Positions 7,041 through 12,657 of a DNA stretch of 12,657 nt are shown piece by piece. The DNA is from an uncultured Campylobacter sp. GTDB taxonomy: Bacteria; Campylobacterota; Campylobacteria; Campylobacterales; Campylobacteraceae. Below the pieces are notes generated by a model. It was not told where the DNA came from, searched no databases, and was given only the letters and a program-made list of their open reading frames with translations. The stretch is from positions 1 through 12,657 of the forward strand of contig NZ_CALACG010000042.1 of assembly GCF_937890585.1 (NCBI RefSeq), written 5' to 3'. Position 1 is the first letter of the stretch; the number at the start of each line of letters is the position of its first letter. The translations under genes and the position numbers were made by a program.

Positions 7041-8408
7041 ATGCTTCTCTTTAACCCTGTTGTTTTTAGCATTTTGGTGATGACGGTGCTATGTTTGCTG
7101 CGCTTTAACATCCTACTTTCTATCCTTATCTCAGCCCTTGTCGCTGGGGTTATGTATAAGCATGGTTTTAGTGGATTTGAAAGTGGTTTGGCAAGCGGTT
7201 TTGAGAGTTTTTTCACAGCTCTAAAAGAGACCACGCAAAGCCTCATAAGCGGCATGCAAGGCAACCTTGAGACCTCGCTTAGCTATATCTTGCTAGGTGC
7301 TCTCGCAGCTGCCATCGCAAATACAAATTTAACAGCCATTTTGATAAATGCAATGAGTAAATTTCTTAGCTCAAATAAGGTCATTTTTACGCTAACTATC
7401 GCATTTATCGCTTGTTTGTCTCAAAACTTGATCCCAGTTCATATAGCTTTCATACCTATCTTGATCCCGCCACTTCTTGCCCTTATGAATAAGATGGGTA
7501 TAGATAGACGTGCGGTGGCTTGCGCCCTTACATTTGGCCTGCAAGCGCCTTATGTGAGCCTTAGCGTTGGCTTTGGTCTGCTTTTTCACAATATCCTTAA
7601 AAAAGAGTTAGCAAACAACGGCATAAACACAACTATCTCAGACATCTCATCAGTCATGTGGATCGGCGGTGCGTCGATGCTTGTTGGGCTCATTTTAGCC
7701 ATACTTTTTTATAGTAAAAAAAGGATTTATAAAACTTCTAAATTTGAAAAAGCCGAGCTTGATGAGATCGAGCGCGCAAAAAGCCTTGAGATGACTAAAA
7801 AAGAGTGGGCAGTCTTAGCTGGTGCGGTTGTCGCCTTTGTTGTGCAAATTTACACTTCGCTCTTGCCACTTGGCGCGCTACTTGGACTTTTGGTAATGGT
7901 TGTTTTTGGAGGTATCGAATACAAAAAAGTAGATAAGATCATGGATAATGGCCTTGCTATGATGGGCTTTATCGCATTTATCATGCTTGTTGCTGCGGGA
8001 TATGGCACTATTTTAAGAGAGAGTGGCGGTATAGACGAGCTTGTAAAATACGCTAGCTTGGTATCTGGCGGCAAGATAGGCGGGGCATTTTTGATGCTAC
8101 TTATCGGACTTTTAGTCACGATGGGCATAGGCACTAGCTTTGGTACTATCCCTATCTTAGCCTCTATCTACGTGCCACTTTGCCTTAGTCTTGGCTTTGG
8201 CGTGCCAGCTATCATCTTGCTAGTTGGTATAGCAGCAGCTCTAGGCGACGCTGGAAGCCCGGCAAGCGACAGCACACTTGGACCAACGAGCGGTCTAAAT
8301 GCTGATGGTGAGCACAACCACATATATGATACTTGTGTGCCTACATTTATATTTTTCAACATCCCGCTAATCATCGGTGGCGTCGTAGGTGCGTTGATAC
8401 TTGGATAA
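7041..8408 (+). CDS. Na+/H+ antiporter of the NhaC-like family
   Basis: Inner-membrane secondary transporter, 455 aa, with about 11 to 12 hydrophobic segments covering nearly the whole protein. A hydrophilic linker (about 225-255, rich in K and E) separates two halves. The second half has the conserved stretch starting GDAGSPASDSTLGPT (402-416) and continuing GLNADGEHNH (418-427), typical of the PF03553-type Na+/H+ antiporter family, and TFGLQAPY at 164-171 matches the same group. The ATG start follows AAAAGGA with 5-nt spacing. The ion is inferred from the family; other ion-transporter superfamily substrates cannot be excluded. No terminator separates it from the toxin-antitoxin pair 33 nt downstream. 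Confidence 0.85.
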   Translation: MLLFNPVVFSILVMTVLCLLRFNILLSILISALVAGVMYKHGFSGFESGLASGFESFFTALKETTQSLISGMQGNLETSLSYILLGALAAAIANTNLTAILINAMSKFLSSNKVIFTLTIAFIACLSQNLIPVHIAFIPILIPPLLALMNKMGIDRRAVACALTFGLQAPYVSLSVGFGLLFHNILKKELANNGINTTISDISSVMWIGGASMLVGLILAILFYSKKRIYKTSKFEKAELDEIERAKSLEMTKKEWAVLAGAVVAFVVQIYTSLLPLGALLGLLVMVVFGGIEYKKVDKIMDNGLAMMGFIAFIMLVAAGYGTILRESGGIDELVKYASLVSGGKIGGAFLMLLIGLLVTMGIGTSFGTIPILASIYVPLCLSLGFGVPAIILLVGIAAALGDAGSPASDSTLGPTSGLNADGEHNHIYDTCVPTFIFFNIPLIIGGVVGALILG

Positions 8409-8441
8409 AATATGATAGATAAAAATATGTAAGGAGTAAAA

Positions 8442-8699
8442 ATGATAGGTATGCTAGTTACTGAAGAGACACCACAGATCACTCAAATTTTACAAAAAGC
8501 GGTTCAAGAGATAAAACGAATAAACCCTCATGCAAGGGTTGAATTTGTAGATTATAACGACTACTATATAAATAAAGAAAATGAACAAAATTTAAAAGAG
8601 CTTATCGCAAAACATAGACGTGGAGAGCTTAAATATTGCACTCTTGATGATATTATCGCTGAAACCGATGCCATAATAGAAGGCAAAAATTTAAGATGA
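8442..8699 (+). CDS. Predicted antitoxin of a type II toxin-antitoxin pair
   Basis: An 85-aa charged, soluble protein. It is called an antitoxin because of its size, its position directly before a RelE/ParE-like toxin, and the 4-nt ATGA overlap with that gene. The N-terminal part (about 1-45) is predicted mixed helix/strand, and the C-terminal part (about 46-82) is helical and acidic, the usual place for toxin binding. AAGGAG lies 5 nt before the ATG at 8442, so this start is preferred over the ATG three codons later. A weak promoter (TTGATA at 8394-8399, GATAAA at 8418-8423) may lie in the end of the antiporter gene. G+C is about one third by hand count, below the flanking genes. The exact antitoxin family is not recognised. 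Confidence 0.7.
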   Translation: MIGMLVTEETPQITQILQKAVQEIKRINPHARVEFVDYNDYYINKENEQNLKELIAKHRRGELKYCTLDDIIAETDAIIEGKNLR

Positions 8700-8992
8700 A
8701 AATTCTTTTTACACAAGATTTTAAAGAGAATTTAAAAGAGATATTAAAATTCATAAAACAAGATAGCAAGGATCGTGCATATAACTTTCGCGATAGTCTA
8801 AAAAACGAAATCATAAAAATCCCTGAAAGACCATACTCTTACAGAGAAAATCTAACTATGAAAGATACTCAAGTAAGAGACTTGATCTTCAAGGGATATG
8901 TTGTTGTATTCGTCATAGATGAGGGCGAACAGACTATCACTATCATATCAATCTATAAATACAATCTACCAAATTTAAAATATCCTCAGTAA
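8696..8992 (+). CDS. RelE/ParE-superfamily toxin
   Basis: A 98-aa small basic protein with the alpha-alpha-beta-beta-beta layout of the RelE/ParE fold: helices about 8-43, then strands around VRDLIFKGYVVVFVID (60-75) and TITIISIYKYN (80-90). ParE members usually poison gyrase and RelE members cut mRNA; the sequence does not decide between them. The usual YR in strand 3 is YV here (Tyr69-Val70), and the last strand ends in YKYN rather than the common HR, so RNase activity is doubtful. Its start codon overlaps the antitoxin stop (ATGA), indicating coupled translation. No terminator follows before flgE. Confidence 0.75.
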   Translation: MKILFTQDFKENLKEILKFIKQDSKDRAYNFRDSLKNEIIKIPERPYSYRENLTMKDTQVRDLIFKGYVVVFVIDEGEQTITIISIYKYNLPNLKYPQ

Positions 8993-9017
8993 CTATTATT
9001 TTTTGCCGATATAAATT

Positions 9018-9035
9018 TTGGAACATCTTTTGCTT
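9018..9035 (+). promoter_or_regulatory. Sigma-54 (RpoN) promoter of flgE
   Basis: TTGGAACATCTTTTGCTT has GG at 9020-9021 and GC at 9032-9033, exactly 10 nt apart, matching the -24/-12 pattern and the TTGGAAC...TTGCTT form described for Campylobacter rod-hook genes. Transcription would start near 9045, about 36 nt before flgE. Control by the FlgS/FlgR system is the known mode for this gene class. Confidence 0.88.
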
Positions 9036-9080
9036 TAGAAAGATCATAAAAAATTTTAAAACGAGAAAAAGGATAAGCTC

Positions 9081-11570
9081 ATGATGAGATCACTTTGGTC
9101 TGGTGTTTCAGGCCTACAAGCCCACCAGATAGCCATGGACGTAGAGGGCAACAATATCTCAAACGTCAATACCTATGGTTTTAAATACAACCGCGCAAAT
9201 TTTGCTGATATACTAAGCCAAACTCCAAGAGTAGCTACTGCTCCACAAGGTCAGCTAGGCGGTCAAAACGCTATGCAAATAGGTCTAGGAACGACCATAA
9301 ACTCAACTACGAGAATTTTCTCACAAGGCACACTAACAGCTACTGACAAGCAAACCGACCTTGCTCTTCAAGGAAATGGCTTCTTTGTCGTCTCTCCAGA
9401 TGGCGGAACGACAAGATACTATACAAGAAACGGCGATTTCGTCCGTGATAAGGCTGGTAACTTCGTAAATAACAGCGGTTATATCGTTCAAGGCTGGACT
9501 AGAGATGAAGAGACTGGCACTATCGACTCAACAGGCCCTATAAGCAACATCGTCATCAAAGAAGGTCTTACAACTCCAGCAAGAGCGACAACAGAAGTTA
9601 AAATAAAAGGCAACCTCGACTCAGGTAACAGCATCGGTCAAAGAAGCACACCTATCTACTCACTCGACTCTGTTACAGGAGGTATAGACTATGACGGAGA
9701 TGGTATTATATCTAGCACTGAAAAACACATTGAAAACGACGTAAATAACGATAAATTCTATACAAACTCAAGAAAAGAACAAGCCTTGACAGAGCGTGGC
9801 GTAGATCTTGGTGTAACATTTGACGAGCTTGGAAATGGCCTAGCTCTAAGAGATGGTCAAGGTATATGGGTAAGCTATGCAAATGCTAAAACACAAAAAT
9901 TTACTATCGGTATTGGAGCTGGAGCTGCACAAGATATTGGCTCACTTGGTGCAGCTCGAACTTTGGATATAACCTTAAATGGCGAAAGAATAGGTCCAAA
10001 AACTGTAAATAACATTAGTGATGTTGCAGCTGCTATCAATGCCCAATACAACAAAACTGGTGTTAGAGCTGAAATTTCAGAGGGAAACAAACTAACACTT
10101 ATCAATAGAAACAACTCTGGCACTGCAAAAGAGACAAAAAATATACACCTAACAGTAAATCATGGCGACAACCTAGCAGGCGCTCCAAATCCTGGCAATT
10201 TAGCAGATACAACTATTATTACAGCCTATAAATACGTCTATACAAGCTCACAAACAACAGCCACACATGAGTATGATGATGGAAAAGAAAGAAAAATAAC
10301 CACAACAGAAGATCTTCGTGCTGCTATGCAAGAAGATGCAAGATACTTTGTTGATTATAAAGGTAATAAAAATGTAGCTGGAGCTGACGTTGGCATAAAA
10401 GATGCGATAAAAGCAATAGAAAGTGCTGATAGCACAGCAGCAGCTTCTGCTGCTCTTACCGGAGCATATAAAACAACTTATGATAGTGCTGTAGCAGCTG
10501 CAAACGCTGCAGCTACAGCTGCTGGTCTACCTACGCTTACAGATTCGCAACAAAAAACAGCTGGTATTAAAGCCATAGTACAAATGTCTGGCCCCAATAC
10601 AGACATAAATGATGGAGTAAAAATAACAGTAAACAAACAAGGTCAGTTTCAACTAGAAAACCCAGCAAACAGCATCGCTGATCAGGCGCTTTATATGACA
10701 GTAACTGGACTAACAGAGCCAGCCAGAGGCGCTACACCTGCCATAAATGAAAATGTGCGCTTTACAAATATTATGAAAGCACTTGATGGTGCACTAAGCC
10801 CAGGTCAAGCTTTAAGAAATAGTAGTAAACTAATGATGTCAAGCCACGGCTCAACGGCAGAAATTTTTGACTCACTTGGCTCAAAACACACAGTTAGTGT
10901 CAAATGGGCAAAGACAGGCACTACAACAGATGGCGGAACTGAGTGGAACATGGTGATCCAAGTACCAGAGCCTGCTAAGATAAACTACACAGGCGAGGGC
11001 CCAGACAACGTTGTAACTGGCTCAGTTAGATTTAACTCAAATGGCTCACTTGCTAGTTTTCACCCAGCTACGATAACATTTTCAGCTAATAACGGCTCAC
11101 AAAGTGGTCAAAATGTTAGTTTAAATTTTGGTTTGGGAACTGATTTTAACGGACTAACAAGCTTTGATAAAGACTCTTCAACAGAGTCTATCTCACAAGA
11201 TGGCTACACAGGTGGCACACTAAACGACTTAAAGATCGACGAAACTGGCACTATCATAGGTGCATTTACAAATGGCAAAAGCTTTGGCCTAGCTCAAGTT
11301 GCACTTGCTAGCTTTACAAACAACGAGGGTCTTCAAAGCGAGGGCGGAAACGTCTTTTCACAAACTGCAAACTCAGGCGAAGCAGTCATCGGTGCAGCAG
11401 GCACTGGCGATAAAGGAACGATCGCAGCTTCAAAACTAGAAGCAAGTAACGTCGATCTAAGCCGTGCGCTAACAGATCTTATCGTCATCCAAAGAGGCTT
11501 TCAAGCAAACTCAAAAACGATCACAACAAGCGATGAGATGTTAAACACACTTCTTCAACTAAAACAATAA
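9081..11570 (+). CDS. flgE: Flagellar hook protein FlgE
   Basis: 829-aa subunit of the flagellar hook, exported by the flagellar type III system and polymerised as the universal joint. The length is typical of Campylobacter and much longer than the enteric protein of about 400 aa because of inserted outer domains. The N-terminal rod/hook motif (about 3-40: SLWSGVSGLQAHQIAMDVEG, then NNISNVNTYGFK) and the C-terminal coiled-coil end (about 785-829, with LIVIQRGFQANSKTI) are clear. The hook-core segment ALQGNGFFVV is at 95-104. Residues 203-214 (DYDGDGIISSTE) match an EF-hand loop. An alanine-rich stretch (about 452-483) lies in the variable middle domain. The ATG at 9081 follows AAGGA with 7-nt spacing; a second ATG comes right after it. 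It is monocistronic between its sigma-54 promoter and a terminator. Confidence 0.97.
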   Translation: MMRSLWSGVSGLQAHQIAMDVEGNNISNVNTYGFKYNRANFADILSQTPRVATAPQGQLGGQNAMQIGLGTTINSTTRIFSQGTLTATDKQTDLALQGNGFFVVSPDGGTTRYYTRNGDFVRDKAGNFVNNSGYIVQGWTRDEETGTIDSTGPISNIVIKEGLTTPARATTEVKIKGNLDSGNSIGQRSTPIYSLDSVTGGIDYDGDGIISSTEKHIENDVNNDKFYTNSRKEQALTERGVDLGVTFDELGNGLALRDGQGIWVSYANAKTQKFTIGIGAGAAQDIGSLGAARTLDITLNGERIGPKTVNNISDVAAAINAQYNKTGVRAEISEGNKLTLINRNNSGTAKETKNIHLTVNHGDNLAGAPNPGNLADTTIITAYKYVYTSSQTTATHEYDDGKERKITTTEDLRAAMQEDARYFVDYKGNKNVAGADVGIKDAIKAIESADSTAAASAALTGAYKTTYDSAVAAANAAATAAGLPTLTDSQQKTAGIKAIVQMSGPNTDINDGVKITVNKQGQFQLENPANSIADQALYMTVTGLTEPARGATPAINENVRFTNIMKALDGALSPGQALRNSSKLMMSSHGSTAEIFDSLGSKHTVSVKWAKTGTTTDGGTEWNMVIQVPEPAKINYTGEGPDNVVTGSVRFNSNGSLASFHPATITFSANNGSQSGQNVSLNFGLGTDFNGLTSFDKDSSTESISQDGYTGGTLNDLKIDETGTIIGAFTNGKSFGLAQVALASFTNNEGLQSEGGNVFSQTANSGEAVIGAAGTGDKGTIAASKLEASNVDLSRALTDLIVIQRGFQANSKTITTSDEMLNTLLQLKQ

Positions 11571-11571
11571 T

Positions 11572-11594
11572 AAAGGGGGCGCTCGCTCCCTTTT
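11572..11594 (+). terminator. Rho-independent terminator of flgE
   Basis: A 9-bp stem with one G-U pair (AAAGGGGGC paired with GCTCCCTTT), a 4-nt loop and a run of T starts 2 nt after the flgE stop codon. Confidence 0.88.
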
Positions 11595-11625
11595 AAATTT
11601 ACAAATAAAATCAGCCTTCTTTTTG

Positions 11626-11631
11626 TAAAAT
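11626..11631 (+). promoter_or_regulatory. Putative -10 of thyX
   Basis: TAAAAT preceded by TTTTG lies about 29 nt before the preferred thyX ATG at 11660. A start near 11638 would place the in-frame ATG at 11630 outside the transcript, supporting the shorter protein. Confidence 0.45.
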
Positions 11632-11659
11632 GCTAAAAAATTTCACAAAAAGAGAAAAT

Positions 11660-12283
11660 ATGCAAGTAACACTTCTAAATCACACTCCGCTAAATATCTG
11701 CTCTCACGCGATCCGCACATGCTGGCAAAGCTTTAACAAAGGCGACAATGGCGGCGAAAAAGACGTCGAGCTGATAGATAGGGTGGGTAATAAATTTAAA
11801 CACGCATCAACGCTAGAGCATCTTTACTACAACTTCTACATCCAAGGCATCTCGCGCGCACTACTTCAGGAGCTAGCCCGCCACCGCATAGCAAGTCTAA
11901 GCGTCAAATCAACCCGCTACACGCTAAAAGAGCTAAAAAAAGAGGAGAAATTTGAAGTAGGGCAGTTTGAGCGTGCGGCTAAATTTATCGTGCTAACAAA
12001 TGACGAAATGGTCGATAACGCAAGCATAAAAGCACTTGAAAATTTACGTGAAATTTTAGCTTCAACCACAAAAAGCCTTGATATCGTTAAATACTGCTTG
12101 CCAGAGTGCTATAAAACCGAGCTTACATGGAGCATAAACGCTAGAAGCTTGCAAAATTTCATCTCTCTAAGAAGCTCAAAGTCAGCCCTTTGGGAGATAA
12201 GAAATTTAGCAAATGCTATCTACGACGCCTTGCCAAATGAGCATAAATTTATCTTTGAGAAGTGCTTACCAGAAAAGGAGTAG
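11660..12283 (+). CDS. thyX: Flavin-dependent thymidylate synthase (ThyX)
   Basis: Makes dTMP from dUMP using methylene-tetrahydrofolate, with FAD and NADPH as reductant. 207 aa from the chosen start. The ThyX signature RHR-X7-S is seen as RHRIASLSVKS (74-84), followed by TRY. Other family segments are FKHASTLEH, near residues 46-54, and WSINARSLQNFISLRSS, near 157-173. I prefer the ATG at 11660 (MQVTLLNHTP), because family members begin at this point and the in-frame ATG at 11630 has no ribosome site and overlaps the predicted -10. The SD (AGAGAAA) is weak. It ends 2 nt before the next gene, so the two are probably cotranscribed. Confidence 0.94.
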   Translation: MQVTLLNHTPLNICSHAIRTCWQSFNKGDNGGEKDVELIDRVGNKFKHASTLEHLYYNFYIQGISRALLQELARHRIASLSVKSTRYTLKELKKEEKFEVGQFERAAKFIVLTNDEMVDNASIKALENLREILASTTKSLDIVKYCLPECYKTELTWSINARSLQNFISLRSSKSALWEIRNLANAIYDALPNEHKFIFEKCLPEKE

Positions 12284-12285
12284 AA

Positions 12286-12657
12286 ATGCTTACTAGAGAT
12301 AATGAATATATAAAATCTTTAGTTCTAGAATTTATAAAATTACCTAATGAGACTGAATGGCTTGAATTTAAGCAAGATAATAAAGATCCAAATTTAATAG
12401 GACAATACATTAGTGCTCTATCAAATTCAGCCGCTTTAAATAATAAACCCAACGCATATGTAATATGGGGTATAGATGACAAAACTCACGAAATTATAGG
12501 GACTACTTTTAAGCCGTCAATGGAGAAAAGAGGTAATGAAAATCTAGAAAACTGGCTTTTGAGGCTACTAGAACCAAAAATAGATTATAGATTTTACGAA
12601 ATTTCTATCGAAGATAAAAATGTAATTTTATTAGAAATAGTTTCTGCTGATAAACGC
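12286..12657 (+). CDS. AlbA_2/Schlafen-type putative DNA- or RNA-binding protein, 5' part only
   Basis: 124 codons are visible and the frame is still open at the window end. The segment from ETEWLEFKQ (about 22-30) through LIGQYISALSNSAA and AYVIWGIDDKTHEIIGTTF (about 57-75) matches the AlbA_2 domain (PF04326), once annotated as a divergent AAA-4 ATP-binding domain. This N-terminal domain often heads proteins of about 400-500 aa with C-terminal winged-helix parts, found among transcriptional regulators and in genomic islands, including defence islands. AGGAG lies 5 nt before the ATG, inside the thyX 3' end. Hand-counted G+C is about 29%, clearly lower than thyX, which hints at acquisition. 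The function is not known. Confidence 0.75.
   Translation, partial: MLTRDNEYIKSLVLEFIKLPNETEWLEFKQDNKDPNLIGQYISALSNSAALNNKPNAYVIWGIDDKTHEIIGTTFKPSMEKRGNENLENWLLRLLEPKIDYRFYEISIEDKNVILLEIVSADKR

Noticed and set aside
7041..8408. Antiporter as a C4-dicarboxylate or lactate permease
   Set aside because: The GDAGSPASDSTLGPT and NADGEHNH segments match the Na+/H+ antiporter family rather than Dcu or LctP permeases.
11630..11659. Ten-codon N-terminal extension of ThyX from the ATG at 11630
   Set aside because: No ribosome site, overlaps the predicted -10, and the family begins at MQVTLL-like sequence.
1..12657. CRISPR array, tRNA, rRNA, insertion sequence or integrase
   Set aside because: No regularly spaced repeats, cloverleaf with a CCA-type end, rRNA-like conserved sequence or transposase/integrase motifs were seen on either strand.

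Overview
The window looks like chromosome of an epsilonproteobacterium, most likely a Campylobacter of the concisus/curvus/rectus/showae/fetus type rather than C. jejuni. The signs are low G+C with frequent AAATTT words, the N- and C-terminal sequence of the long FlgE hook protein, a sigma-54 promoter of the Campylobacter flagellar type, a short ThyX, a kinase with an HQWKQPL phospho-acceptor site, and an octaheme sulfite reductase of the Wolinella MccA family. The species call is inference.

Region 1 (1-4301, all minus strand) is a respiratory module. An OmpR-type response regulator and a membrane histidine kinase overlap by 11 nt and are followed by mccA, a periplasmic octaheme cytochrome c. 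MccA has seven CXXCH motifs plus the unusual CX15CH motif that marks the heme-copper sulfite reductase MccA, and both expected copper-ligand cysteines are present. The kinase has its own CXXCH motif in the predicted periplasmic domain, so it is probably a c-heme sensor controlling mccA. The mccA promoter region carries a tandem C-rich repeat over the expected -35 position, a good candidate operator. The remaining mcc genes (electron transfer and heme lyase) would lie to the left of base 1 and cannot be seen.

Region 2 (4376-6922, minus strand) holds a methyl-accepting chemotaxis receptor with a periplasmic Cache domain, preceded by a possible 6-residue leader ORF, and pyrE (orotate phosphoribosyltransferase).

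Region 3 (7041-8992, plus strand) starts at a divergent promoter region shared with pyrE. It holds an NhaC-like Na+/H+ antiporter and then a compact, AT-rich toxin-antitoxin pair with a 4-nt overlap.

Region 4 (9018-12657, plus strand) has flgE behind a clear sigma-54 promoter and ahead of a strong terminator. thyX follows, and then, 2 nt after the thyX stop codon, the start of an AT-rich AlbA_2/Schlafen-type gene cut by the window end. FlgE contains a 12-residue segment that matches the EF-hand calcium-loop consensus exactly.

No rRNA, tRNA, CRISPR array, insertion sequence or replication origin was seen. The most interesting parts are the sulfite-reductase module with its heme-bearing sensor kinase, whose ATP-binding G1 box is altered, and the possible accessory gene at the right edge.
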